Source of the DNA: Aggregatimonas sangjinii
GTDB taxonomy: Bacteria > Bacteroidota > Bacteroidia > Flavobacteriales > Flavobacteriaceae
Assembly: GCF_005943945.1 (NCBI RefSeq)
Contig: NZ_CP040710.1
Coordinates: forward strand, 4,385,501-4,449,500
Reading direction: 5' to 3'
Length of the DNA: 64,000 nt
Each line of letters starts with the position of its first letter. The stretch's first letter is position 1. Of the stretch, positions 24,493 through 33,636 are shown in pieces. The notes beneath the pieces are model-generated. The model saw only the letters and a list, made by a program, of their open reading frames with translations, was not told where the DNA came from and searched no databases. The position numbers and the translations under genes are program-made.

Positions 24493-25712
24493 TACGCAAT
24501 TTTTACGGCAATTCGATGACAGGCGTTGTTCAGGTACCCTTTGGGGTTCCAACCGGGCAACAGCATGGGTTGTGCTTTGCCTTGGTTATCGGTAGCCCGC
24601 GCCCAAACTTCGTAATAGCCTTTTTTTGGGAATGCAACTTCTGCCTTAAAATGCTGCCAGGCCAATCGGTTTACCGGTTTTTCAAGCGAGTAAAGCTGCC
24701 AAGTGCTACCAAAGTCGATGGAGTATTCCATCTTCGAAACCTCAAGCTCGCCGGCCCAAGCGTGGCCACGTATTTGAAGGGTTTCCCCACTTTTTAGAAT
24801 CGCACCACTTTTTGGATAGGTAATCAGCGATTTTACCGGCATCGATTGAATGATACACATGTCGACATTTGCTACCTCATCGCCCGGGGCTACGGGATTG
24901 CAAGGCACGCGGTAGGCCGTTCCCATCATTTTTTCGCCATCATGTACCCTATTACGAACGCTGATACCGTTCAACCATTTTCCCGAAGCGGATGCAGGCC
25001 ATCCACCGGCGATCAATCGCAACGGGAACCCGTGTACGAGGGGAATGGCTTCTCCGTTCATTTGAAAGGCCAGCAAGGTTTCTAGCTGTAGGGCTTTTGC
25101 CATGGGCACTCCACGGGAAATAGGCTCTTTTGAGGGGTCACCACTTAAATGGGTATCTGCCGCATGATAGCCGATATACATCGCATCGTCCGTAACACCT
25201 ACATCGGCTAGGACATCCTTGAGACGAACACCGGTCCATCTGGCACAGCCGACGGCCCCAATAGTCCACTGGTTTCCTTTTGCCGGAGGGTCGAACTCAC
25301 TGCGTCCGTTGCCACCACATTCCAGACAGAGCTGGTACGTATACTGCTTAAATTTTGATTTCAATTCCGCCAGCGTGTAGGTTTTTTCTTGGCGTACCGA
25401 TTCCCCATCGAACGTCAAGGTCCATGAATCTGCATCTATATTTTCGGGAACCCTTCCGTTGTTTCGTATAAACAGGAATTTGTTCGGGGTGATGGCGTCA
25501 TCCAGTAAATGCGCCTGCGCTTCCATATTCCAAGGCTTGTCGTTTAATAAGACCATCTGACTGTCTTTGTCAAAAAGGGTGAAAGGGTCGGGGTCTTGAA
25601 GGCCCAATAGATTGTAACCGTCAGGAAGACGGTTTCCGAAAACGACATCGTATCCGATGGTGGATGCAATAGATGCCAACATAGTTTTCGAAACGAAGCT
25701 TCTTCTTTTCAT
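24492..25712 (-). CDS. Molybdopterin sulfite dehydrogenase, SorA-like subunit
   Basis: 406 aa. A twin-arginine signal (KRRSFVSK then a hydrophobic stretch) indicates Tat export with cofactor bound. The sulfite-oxidase fold is evident: the Mo-ligating Cys132 in ECGGNGRSEF, then GAVGCARWTGVRL, the RGVPMAKAL region, HGFPLRLIAGGWP, and a C-terminal dimerisation domain. It oxidises sulfite to sulfate in the periplasm with the downstream cytochrome. A sulfite-exporter-like protein is encoded 4 kb away. Confidence 0.88.
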   Translation of the reverse strand: MKRRSFVSKTMLASIASTIGYDVVFGNRLPDGYNLLGLQDPDPFTLFDKDSQMVLLNDKPWNMEAQAHLLDDAITPNKFLFIRNNGRVPENIDADSWTLTFDGESVRQEKTYTLAELKSKFKQYTYQLCLECGGNGRSEFDPPAKGNQWTIGAVGCARWTGVRLKDVLADVGVTDDAMYIGYHAADTHLSGDPSKEPISRGVPMAKALQLETLLAFQMNGEAIPLVHGFPLRLIAGGWPASASGKWLNGISVRNRVHDGEKMMGTAYRVPCNPVAPGDEVANVDMCIIQSMPVKSLITYPKSGAILKSGETLQIRGHAWAGELEVSKMEYSIDFGSTWQLYSLEKPVNRLAWQHFKAEVAFPKKGYYEVWARATDNQGKAQPMLLPGWNPKGYLNNACHRIAVKIA

Positions 25713-25882
25713 GATACCGTTAAAAGTAAAGATTATTATCTAGCTTTTGAGCTACCTCTAAAGTCTGTTTGTATGTCCCTCCAATGAAAACCATTTGATT
25801 TTATAGGATTCTCTCTTTACAAGTTCTGTAATCGATAAAGTTTTTAGAGCTTTAAATGCCGAGTAGTGCTGATAGTTATCCG
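25713..25882. other. Short intergenic stretch between sorA and the toxin gene
   Basis: No gene with a start codon was found. The minus strand reads open for about 36 codons between about 25888 and 25775 without an ATG and has protein-like composition. It could be a remnant of a lost gene. Confidence 0.3.
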
Positions 25883-26164
25883 CTATCTAAATAAATCTGA
25901 ATGGGAGCCTATTCTAATCAATCTAATGGTTCTCGGGTTTTCGATTTGTAGCCATATGATTAATAAGTCTGGTTTGATATGACACTCCCAATTGTCTTTG
26001 TAATTGCCTGTTAACCTATGAGGTCGCATATTTTTTGGTACTCCGGCTACTCCCTTGATTTCTAGTTTTTTCAGTAATGCTACTGCTAGTTCAAAATCCT
26101 TCTGATTTCTTTTTACTTTCTTTAAATCCTTTTTGAATTTCGTCGTAAACTGTAGTTGAAACAT
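25883..26164 (-). CDS. YafQ/RelE-type mRNA interferase toxin
   Basis: 93 aa. The YafQ pattern is clear: FTTKFKKDLKK at the start, RPHRLTGNYKDNWECHIKPDLLIIW and RIGSHSDLF at the end. Candidate catalytic residues His49, His62, Asp66 and His88 match the His/His/Asp/His set of E. coli YafQ. It should cleave mRNA in the ribosomal A site. It lies 5 bases after the antitoxin gene, a normal toxin-antitoxin arrangement. Confidence 0.88.
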   Translation of the reverse strand: MFQLQFTTKFKKDLKKVKRNQKDFELAVALLKKLEIKGVAGVPKNMRPHRLTGNYKDNWECHIKPDLLIIWLQIENPRTIRLIRIGSHSDLFR

Positions 26165-26169
26165 CGGGC

Positions 26170-26436
26170 CTAAAGTTTTTCAAGCCAACGATCGAGGTCG
26201 TTGATAGTTTCCAAATCCTCATTTCTTGCCTCGTCGATCGCTTGCTTTGTTTCGTCATTGGGAATGTTACCGACATCCCTGAGCATCAATATTTCAAGAT
26301 AATTATTGAGGCTTCTTCGTTGTGCCTTGGCTTTCTCTTTAACAAGTTCTAAAAGTTCGCTATCAAACCTAAAAGCTGTTTGGACTTTAATACGTTCTCC
26401 TTTAGACATACTGTATGCTTTAAATTGTTTGTTCAT
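26170..26436 (-). CDS. Antitoxin of the YafQ-type pair
   Basis: 88-89 aa from ATG 26436 (a second ATG at 26409 is also possible). The upstream extension to 26469 starts with TTG inside the operator and is rejected. The N-terminus (KVQTAFRFDSELLELVKEKAKAQRRSLNNYLEILMLR) looks like a ribbon-helix-helix DNA-binding domain, which would bind the palindromes just upstream. The acidic C-terminus (EARNEDLETINDLDRWLEKL) should wrap the toxin. Two-gene operon with the toxin. Confidence 0.82.
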   Translation of the reverse strand: MNKQFKAYSMSKGERIKVQTAFRFDSELLELVKEKAKAQRRSLNNYLEILMLRDVGNIPNDETKQAIDEARNEDLETINDLDRWLEKL

Positions 26437-26449
26437 CTCAAAAATACTA

Positions 26450-26478
26450 TATAACATTGTGTTATACAAGTTGTATAA
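26450..26478. promoter_or_regulatory. Two overlapping palindromes, presumed autoregulatory operator of the toxin-antitoxin pair
   Basis: TATAACA-TTG-TGTTATA (26450-26466, perfect 7-3-7) and TTATACAA-G-TTGTATAA (26462-26478, perfect 8-1-8) overlap by five bases and end 14 bases before the antitoxin ATG at 26436. Paired operators at an antitoxin promoter are the usual site of conditional cooperativity. Confidence 0.7.
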
Positions 26479-26711
26479 TTATGTTATTCAAGGGATTTAA
26501 AAAATGATATGTCCTAATGTCGTGATGGGCAGATACCTCAAAATCTCAGTTTTACGGATAAGCTTTTAGTTTCTACAGTACCGAAGTATTCTTGAATATC
26601 AATTATTACATCAATATGTATTTTTTAAATAAGCCCAAATTGAGGTTAAACTTTAGTCTCAAACGGAGCAACGGTCGAAATCAATATGATATCGGATAGC
26701 TTTCAAAAACC

Positions 26712-29285
26712 TTATTCCTTCTTGTCGTCATCCTGCTTTATGGACATGTCCCGGTTGATCGGGAAAAAAGTGGGTGGAGTGTCCTTGGTCTCGCCTACGA
26801 CTGCTACAATTTCCCTCTTCAGGTAATTCAGGTGGGCAATGGTAAGCCTATCGGTCATGACGGGCAAGGTTTTTTTAATGTTCGATTGCAAGGTTAATAG
26901 ATTGTCTAAAGCCAACGAACGCACATCGGTATTCGAAGTATAGCCTTCCGAGAGTTTGGCGAGGATTCCCTCTACGACTCCATCGGCCTCATCGGGCTTG
27001 TATAGCGCAATCATATTGGCCACATAGGCCTTTTGCAGTTTTCTGCGATAGGCGTTGGTCTGATAAAAAACGTTCATATCGCCCCAAACCAAATAGTTCA
27101 GGTCATCTATATATTCTTCCGGCCGGTAGGGGTTTTCGTATTCATAGCGTTCCGCGATAAAAGTCATCCTACTCAATCGGCTGCCGCCCAAGAGGTTCAT
27201 CATTACACTTTCCATGGTTTTGGTTACGGACTCCTTGGAACGTGGTGACTGAATGGCATTTAGGATATCGTGGCGCAATAACCATTTGGGCTCTTTAAAG
27301 ATATGTTGGTCTAAAAATGCAAGTGCCTGTTTCTGTACCTCCTTAGATACCGGACGGTATACTTCACCCTCTTCGCCCATGGTTTTCGGGGTCACATAGA
27401 TTCCGCCTATGTTCTTGGTCACGTGAAAAACGTAATCACTATACTGCCCGACCAAATCTTTGTAAATCTGGTCGAGATTGGAGTAGTCATCGCTGTTCTT
27501 GCCCTTCGTCCATTCCCTTAGGCAGGGTGCTATGCGCTGCAAGTTCATAATACCATAGGTACTAGCAATCATGGCATCGTCGCCCAGGTCTTCAGTCTGT
27601 GACCTAGGGTCAAAATCGCGACCTTCCCCACCGAACCAAAGCCGGTGGTTTGTGGTGACGCTATCCGTCACTATCTCCGCCAAAAACTCTTTTTCCTCCG
27701 ACACGGTCATTTCCATTGGGTATTTGGCATATCCCCATTGAATCGCCCATTTGTCGTAATCCCCGATTCGGGGCATTAGATCCTCCACCGGAATATTATC
27801 TTCGGGTTGAGCCACGTAGTTGAAACGGGCATAGTCCATAATCGAACTGGTATGACCGTTCTTTTTAAGCCATTCGGCGTCCCTCAATTTATCCACCGGA
27901 GTGGCGCTACTCGCTCCCATATTGTGTCGCAATCCTAAGGTGTGGCCTACTTCATGGGAAGAGACGAAGCGAATAAGATTTCCCATAAGGTCATCGTCGA
28001 ATTCCATTTGCTGCGCCCGAAAATCGACCGCACCGGCTTGTACCATATACCAATTGTGTAGCAAACTCATTAAGTTGTGGTACCATCCGATATGGCTTTC
28101 CAAAATCTCACCACTTCTTGGATCCACAATGTTCGGGCCGTAGGCATTTTTTGAAGGGGAGGCAAAATAGCGCAGTACCGAAAAGCGGGCGTCTTCCAGA
28201 CTCATGGTCGGATCGTTTTCCGGCCATTCCATACCCATGATGGCATTTTTAAATCCGGCCTGTTCGAAGGCTACTTGCCAATCGTTAATACCTTGAATAA
28301 GGTAAGGTCGCCATTTTTTCGGTGTGGCGGGATCGATATAGTAGATGATAGGTTTTTTAGGCTCTACAAGCTCGCCCTGTTTCCATTTTTCCAAGTCTTC
28401 TTCCTTAGGTTCCAAGCGCCACCGGTGTATGTAGGTATTGCGATCGACCTGCTGTTGGTCATCCCCGTATTCCAAATAGGAACTGGCAAAAAAGCCTACC
28501 CGGCTATCGAACATCCTTTTGCGCATCGGCGTTTTGGGCAATAGCACAAAGGAATTGTTGATTTCCAAGGTAACTACCCCGGCGAGTACCGCCGCAGGTA
28601 ATTGCTTTTCCCTTCGTTCAACACTGGCCCTGGCCGTATAAGTCTTGACCGTTTTTATTTCGGTATTGATCGGGAATGTATTGATTTCCTTGATGTAGGA
28701 TTTATCCTTTTCCAAATTGGAGAGCTTATACGCGCTTTTCTGGCTTCCGCTCAAGGTCAACAGGGGGTTTTCACTATTCACAAAATCAGTGACCTCGATG
28801 AGGTAGGAGGCATTATCCTCATTTTCGGCCTCGATATCAAAAGTCTCCAGAATCGGCGTAATATTCGAATTGTTTACGGCCTTAGAAATGGCATCATTTT
28901 CATCCGCAGCACTGACAAGCGTGGCAATCCGAAGAAAAAGATTGTTGTTGGGCCCCTTTTCGAAGATGATGGTGTTTTCGGAAATCTTTTCCCCGCCATA
29001 GTTTCCCGCTCCCGATGGCGTGCGTATAAAACGCGTTACCACGAGCAGTTCGCGATTCAACAAGCTATCCGGAATTTCAAAGTAGTACCTCCCCTCGGTT
29101 TTATGCACATCAAAAAGACCTTCTTTAGAGATGGTCTCCTTGGTTACAAAGCGTTCGTACGGTTTTATCTTATTGATGGCAAGACTCCCATCACCCTTCT
29201 TATCCTGCGATTTTCCCATAAAATTGAGCGTACCACAGGAGGCGGTAACCAATAGCAATAGCAAAAGTGTAATGAATCGAGTCAT
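26712..29285 (-). CDS. Zinc-dependent metalloprotease, DUF5117/DUF5118 lipoprotein
   Basis: 857 aa from ATG 29285; the extra upstream codons start with TTG. Lipobox LVTASC at about residue 17. The zinc site is a metzincin-like HExxHxxGxxH: His444, Glu445, His448, His454 (HEVGHTLGLRH), followed by the SIMDYARFN Met-turn. The large flanking regions are the DUF5117 and DUF5118 domains found together in Bacteroidota. It is an envelope peptidase of unknown substrate. Transcribed alone. Confidence 0.9.
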   Translation of the reverse strand: MTRFITLLLLLLVTASCGTLNFMGKSQDKKGDGSLAINKIKPYERFVTKETISKEGLFDVHKTEGRYYFEIPDSLLNRELLVVTRFIRTPSGAGNYGGEKISENTIIFEKGPNNNLFLRIATLVSAADENDAISKAVNNSNITPILETFDIEAENEDNASYLIEVTDFVNSENPLLTLSGSQKSAYKLSNLEKDKSYIKEINTFPINTEIKTVKTYTARASVERREKQLPAAVLAGVVTLEINNSFVLLPKTPMRKRMFDSRVGFFASSYLEYGDDQQQVDRNTYIHRWRLEPKEEDLEKWKQGELVEPKKPIIYYIDPATPKKWRPYLIQGINDWQVAFEQAGFKNAIMGMEWPENDPTMSLEDARFSVLRYFASPSKNAYGPNIVDPRSGEILESHIGWYHNLMSLLHNWYMVQAGAVDFRAQQMEFDDDLMGNLIRFVSSHEVGHTLGLRHNMGASSATPVDKLRDAEWLKKNGHTSSIMDYARFNYVAQPEDNIPVEDLMPRIGDYDKWAIQWGYAKYPMEMTVSEEKEFLAEIVTDSVTTNHRLWFGGEGRDFDPRSQTEDLGDDAMIASTYGIMNLQRIAPCLREWTKGKNSDDYSNLDQIYKDLVGQYSDYVFHVTKNIGGIYVTPKTMGEEGEVYRPVSKEVQKQALAFLDQHIFKEPKWLLRHDILNAIQSPRSKESVTKTMESVMMNLLGGSRLSRMTFIAERYEYENPYRPEEYIDDLNYLVWGDMNVFYQTNAYRRKLQKAYVANMIALYKPDEADGVVEGILAKLSEGYTSNTDVRSLALDNLLTLQSNIKKTLPVMTDRLTIAHLNYLKREIVAVVGETKDTPPTFFPINRDMSIKQDDDKKE

Positions 29286-29443
29286 AAAAAACGAACGGTT
29301 CAATTAAGTATTTAGTATGAAATGGGTTAGGTCGGTTGCGCTTTTAACAAAAACAGATGTTCGTACCACGCAAAGTAATATACGATGTAAAAGAGGGTTT
29401 GGTTGAAAAAACCCTGAATGGTAAGATACGAAACCTTATGATT

Positions 29444-30199
29444 TTAGCGAAATAAAATCAAAATAGCTCCTAATGCGGTCAGGACCAAAATCATTTTACG
29501 GTAAAAATCATCCTTAATGATTTTTACCAATCGTACGCCGATGAACAGCCCCAGAAATATACCGGGAACCAGCTTTAAGTCGATCCATAAGGTCTCTGGT
29601 GTGATGGTCTCCCAAGACCAGATATGAAAGGGCAATTTAAAGATATTGATGATAAAGAATAGCCATGCCGCGGTGCCGATAAATTGGTTTTTGGGCAGTC
29701 GCATGGCAAGAAAAAAGATATTGCTGAAAGCCCCCGCTAAATTGCCGATCATGGTCGTAATTCCTGCCATAATACCCATAAAGCCTGCAAAAGCCCAATG
29801 GGTGGGCACTGTCTTCGATTTTTTGCGGTCCCACCAGTACATCATCACCACACTTCCTAAAATGATGATGGCCATCCCGATTTTAAAAGTAGCCTCGTCA
29901 AGGTCTTTTCCTATGAAGTTGCCTATAAGTACTCCGGCCATCATCCATGGTAAAAAGCGTAGAATGTATTTCCATTGGGTATGACGGTTGTAGTAGATGA
30001 CGGCGAAGATATCCCCGACAATCAGCAGCGGAACGATCAATCCCGTGGATTGTTTGGCCCCGAAGGCCAATGCCATTAAGGTAACGATGATGATGGCGAT
30101 TCCTTTGATTCCTGCTTTGGATATTCCCAAGACCAATGCAGCGACAAAGGCAAGCGCCCAAGCTGTAGTGGTAATATCAATACTCAAAAATGGTAGCAC
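29444..30199 (-). CDS. TauE/SafE-family sulfite exporter-like permease
   Basis: 251 aa with about eight transmembrane helices and the TauE repeats (LVLGISKAGIKG, GNFIGKDL, TTMIGNLAGAFSNIFFLAM). The only available start is GTG at 30199, since the next Met is about 40 codons inside. Members export sulfite, sulfoacetate or other anions. The sulfite dehydrogenase pair 4 kb away makes sulfite or sulfonate a reasonable substrate, but they are not in one operon. Confidence 0.85.
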   Translation of the reverse strand: MLPFLSIDITTTAWALAFVAALVLGISKAGIKGIAIIIVTLMALAFGAKQSTGLIVPLLIVGDIFAVIYYNRHTQWKYILRFLPWMMAGVLIGNFIGKDLDEATFKIGMAIIILGSVVMMYWWDRKKSKTVPTHWAFAGFMGIMAGITTMIGNLAGAFSNIFFLAMRLPKNQFIGTAAWLFFIINIFKLPFHIWSWETITPETLWIDLKLVPGIFLGLFIGVRLVKIIKDDFYRKMILVLTALGAILILFR

Positions 30200-30298
30200 G
30201 CAAGAGGTTTAGAAGGCAGGGCACAAAAGTATCTTAATTTATTTTACCTTTAAAACATGAACCTTTAGAATCGGGTTCTACAACAAAGCCACCAAACT

Positions 30299-32110
30299 AT
30301 GGAATTAAGTACCCTCGATTATAGCTTTATAATCGTATTCTTCTCAATCGTTCTCGGAATCGGAATTTATGTTTCCAAAAAATCGGGTAAGGATTCCACC
30401 GAATTTTTTCTTTCCGGAAGAACGATGCCATGGTGGTTGTTGGGGCTTTCGATGGTGGCAACCACGTTTTCTACCGATACGCCAAATTTAGTGACCGATA
30501 TCGTGCGTACCAATGGCGTTTCCGGGAATTGGGTCTGGTGGTGCTTCTTGTTAACGGGAATGTTGACCGTTTTTGTTTATGCCAAACTGTGGCGTAAATC
30601 GAACGTGAATACCGACTTGGAGTTTTATGAAATGCGTTACGGTGGAAAACCAGCGAGCTTTCTTCGCAAATTCAGGGCCATTTACCTCGGCGCATTGTTC
30701 AATATCATCACGATGGCCTCGGTAACACTGGCCGCGATTAAAATCGGCGGAATTATGTTGGGGCTCGAACCTTGGGAGACTGTTGTAGGCGCTGGCTTGA
30801 TAACCGTGGTCTTCAGCGCTCTTGGTGGGTTTAAAGGCGTGGTCTATACGGACTTTCTCTTGTTCTTTGTAGCCATGAGCGGTGCAATAGGTGCCGCTTA
30901 TTATTTGGTAAACATTCCTGAGGTCGGTGGGCTTCAAGCCTTGATGGCGCACGAGAATGTTGCCGATAAATTGAATATCCTGCCAGACTTGGACAATACC
31001 CAGGTGCTGATCACACTGTTTATCATCCCTATCGCCGTACAGTGGTGGAGTTCTTGGTATCCCGGTGCCGAACCAGGGGGTGGGGGCTACATTGCGCAAC
31101 GAATGCTGGCCGCAAAAGACGAAAACCACGCCATTGGGGCGACTTTTTTCTTTAACATCATGCATTACGCCTTAAGACCATGGCCGTGGATTTTAGTAGC
31201 CCTGGCCTCTTTGGTGGTGTATCCGGATATTGCCAGTATTGCCGCGGCTTTTCCAGATGTCGCGGAAAACAAGCTGGGTCATGATCTGGCCTATTCCGCT
31301 ATGTTGACGAAGCTCCCAAGTGGCCTGCTCGGTGTCGTTTTGGCTTCGTTGGTAGCGGCATATATGAGTACTATTTCTACTCAGTTGAACTGGGGGTCCT
31401 CTTACATCGTGTTCGATTTTTACAAACGACAGATCAATCCGAAAGCTACGGAAAAGCAAATGGTCGCGGTAGGTAGAATTTCTACGGTACTCTTAATGGT
31501 ACTTAGTGCCTTACTGGCGCTTACACTCCAAAATGCTTTTGAAGTATTTGACCTGTTGATAAAATTCGGAGCCGGTACGGGTCTCGTATTCATCCTTCGT
31601 TGGTTTTGGTGGCGCATCAATGCTTGGAGCGAGATAACGGCGATGTTCGCTTCGGGAATCCTAGTCATTCTTTTGGCGACGACCGATTTGGGCGATTTCC
31701 TATTCGCTCCGGAAACCGGGATATTCCCCGAGTGGGCCAACTATCCGTTTGTTGTTGTGGTCACAACCGCTATTTGGATGGCGGTTACCTACATGACACA
31801 ACCAGAATCAAATGAGACATTACGAGCATTCTACAGGAAAATACAGCCTGGGGGTCCCGGATGGGCCAAAGTGGTCCGAAATGCTGAAAAAGATAATGTG
31901 GAAATCGTCAAAACGGATGAAAAATGGAGTGTCCCCTCCGGTATCACCGCGATGCTCTTAGGTGTGGCACTGGTATATTCCACCATGTTCGCAACGGGTT
32001 ATTGGATTTATGGACGTACCACTTCCGCATTGATATTGAGCGCTGTAGCATTGATTTCCGGGGCATTGCTCATTAAAACCTGGGGTCGGATGAAGGAAAA
32101 TATTCTGTAA
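30299..32110 (+). CDS. Sodium:solute symporter (SSS family)
   Basis: 603 aa, about 14 transmembrane helices. The start IIVFFSIVLGIGIYVSKKSG, the FFLSGRTMPWWLLGLSMVATTFS segment with the conserved sodium-site region, and later LGGFKGVVYTDFLLFF are diagnostic of the SLC5/SSS family. The substrate (sugar, uronate or amino acid) cannot be read from the sequence; flavobacterial members often import monosaccharides. A frameshifted DUF3052 gene follows 2 bases later. Confidence 0.88.
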   Translation: MELSTLDYSFIIVFFSIVLGIGIYVSKKSGKDSTEFFLSGRTMPWWLLGLSMVATTFSTDTPNLVTDIVRTNGVSGNWVWWCFLLTGMLTVFVYAKLWRKSNVNTDLEFYEMRYGGKPASFLRKFRAIYLGALFNIITMASVTLAAIKIGGIMLGLEPWETVVGAGLITVVFSALGGFKGVVYTDFLLFFVAMSGAIGAAYYLVNIPEVGGLQALMAHENVADKLNILPDLDNTQVLITLFIIPIAVQWWSSWYPGAEPGGGGYIAQRMLAAKDENHAIGATFFFNIMHYALRPWPWILVALASLVVYPDIASIAAAFPDVAENKLGHDLAYSAMLTKLPSGLLGVVLASLVAAYMSTISTQLNWGSSYIVFDFYKRQINPKATEKQMVAVGRISTVLLMVLSALLALTLQNAFEVFDLLIKFGAGTGLVFILRWFWWRINAWSEITAMFASGILVILLATTDLGDFLFAPETGIFPEWANYPFVVVVTTAIWMAVTYMTQPESNETLRAFYRKIQPGGPGWAKVVRNAEKDNVEIVKTDEKWSVPSGITAMLLGVALVYSTMFATGYWIYGRTTSALILSAVALISGALLIKTWGRMKENIL

Positions 32111-32112
32111 TC

Positions 32113-32527
32113 ATGGCGACTGGCTATTCCAAAACTCCGCTGTATAAAAAACTTGGCATCAAAGAAGGGTTTGCCATGCTGCTGTACAATGCGCCAAAAT
32201 ACTATTTTGAATTGTTCGAAACTTGGCCGGAAGACGTTCGGATTTGCGAGATGGCCGATTCGGAGGGAAATCGATTTCATACAGTTTTTCTGCACTCGGA
32301 TAATCGAATTGGAAACCACCTTGCACGACTATCTACGGAAAATGAAAAAAACCGGGCTCCTTTGGATTAGCTGGCCGAAGGGCGCATCGAAAATAAAGAC
32401 AGATTTGAACCGGGACATCATTAGAAGTTTTGTTTTGAAAACCACTGGTCTTGTAGATGTAAAGGTCGCTGCCGTCGACGAAGACTGGAGCGGACTGAAA
32501 TTCGTGTATCGTTTGGAGAACAGATAG
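32113..32527 (+). pseudogene. DUF3052 protein interrupted by a single-base frameshift
   Basis: The first half is read in the frame of ATG 32113 (GYSKTPLYKKLGIKEGF, LLYNAPKYYFELFETWPEDV). The second half is read one base later (DFIQFFCTRIIELETTL, LLWISWPKGASKIKTDL, LVDVKVAAVDEDWSGLKFVYRL). Joined, these give a complete DUF3052 protein of 137 aa. Removing one G of the GGG near 32265-32267 restores one frame. This is either a real mutation, a sequencing error, or a rare slippage site. The family is of unknown function. Confidence 0.82.
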
Positions 32528-32550
32528 CCAATTATGAAAATGGGAGTACC

Positions 32551-33636
32551 ATGCAAAACCGAATACTTTCCGTAGATATCTTTAGGGGCATGACCATCGT
32601 TTTAATGATTTTGGTCAATACGCCGGGAACATGGTCAGCGGTCTATGCACCCTTCCTGCACGCAGAATGGCATGGGTATACTCCAACAGATCTCGTATTC
32701 CCCTTCTTCCTTTTTATCGTTGGTACATCGATTACGTTTTCGTACAAGAGCAGGACCGCAACCGCCGCTACCTATAAAAAAATCAGTGTTCGCACCTTGA
32801 AATTAATTGCGCTGGGATTGTTTCTAGGGGCATTTACCTTGTCGTTTCCCTTTATCAAAGATTTTGCCGATATCCGCTTCCCGGGGGTGTTACAACGTAT
32901 TGGCGTCGTGTACTTCTTCGCCGCGATCTTGTTTTTGAACGTTAATTGGAAAACGCTCATAGGTATTGCAATAGCGCTATCATTAGGCTATTGGTTGCTC
33001 ATGGTACTTGTTCCGGTGAACGGAATCGAATCAACCTTGGAACGCGCCCCGAACAATTTGGCCAATTGGGTGGATGTCAAAATTTTCGGTAGCCATAATT
33101 ATAAAGCGGATTATGACCCGGAGGGGTTGCTGAGCACCATCCCGTCTATAGTAAGTGCGTTATTTGGAATTTTTACGGGTTTGATATTATTATCCAGGCA
33201 AGATAAAAAAGCAACGATCTTGATGGGAATCGGAGGCTCGATGCTGATCGTTGGCCATCTTTGGGGGTGGGTTTTTCCGATTAATAAGGCCTTATGGACC
33301 AGCAGTTTTGTTTTGGTTACCGGAGGTTGGGCGAATCTTATCTTGGCATTGATCTATTACCTGACCGACGTTAGAAATATTGAATTTGGTAGCGTATTTC
33401 GATATGCAGGTGCGAATGCGATAGTCCTCTATTTTCTTTCCAGTTTTATCAGTAAACTCATGGGAATGATTCAAATCGGCGAAACCTCTCTACATGGATG
33501 GTTGTTTGGTACAATTTATGCAAACGATTATATGTCATTGCAGCTGTCATCTCTCCTCTACGGGTTAACGGTCGTTGCATTTTATATGTTGTTGGCCTAT
33601 GTACTCTACAAAAGAAAGATTTTTATCAAAGTGTGA
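32551..33636 (+). CDS. Membrane acyltransferase, HGSNAT/NagX-like (DUF5009)
   Basis: 361 aa, about ten transmembrane helices. The start RILSVDIFRGMTIVLMILVN and LHAEWHGYTPTDLVFPFFLF is the family signature, with a histidine in the WHG region that corresponds to the acyl-accepting His of human heparan-alpha-glucosaminide N-acetyltransferase. It probably transfers an acetyl group across the membrane to a sugar. The previous DUF3052 gene is 23 bases upstream, so they share a transcript with the symporter. Confidence 0.85.
   Translation: MQNRILSVDIFRGMTIVLMILVNTPGTWSAVYAPFLHAEWHGYTPTDLVFPFFLFIVGTSITFSYKSRTATAATYKKISVRTLKLIALGLFLGAFTLSFPFIKDFADIRFPGVLQRIGVVYFFAAILFLNVNWKTLIGIAIALSLGYWLLMVLVPVNGIESTLERAPNNLANWVDVKIFGSHNYKADYDPEGLLSTIPSIVSALFGIFTGLILLSRQDKKATILMGIGGSMLIVGHLWGWVFPINKALWTSSFVLVTGGWANLILALIYYLTDVRNIEFGSVFRYAGANAIVLYFLSSFISKLMGMIQIGETSLHGWLFGTIYANDYMSLQLSSLLYGLTVVAFYMLLAYVLYKRKIFIKV

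Noticed and set aside
25775-25888. About 36 open codons on the minus strand between sorA and the toxin gene
   Set aside because: No start codon and no recognised family; at best a remnant.
28602-29255. Plus-strand ORF of 217 codons
   Set aside because: Antisense shadow of the metalloprotease gene, which has a complete zinc site and lipobox.
30551-31165. Minus-strand ORF of 204 codons
   Set aside because: Antisense shadow of the sodium:solute symporter.
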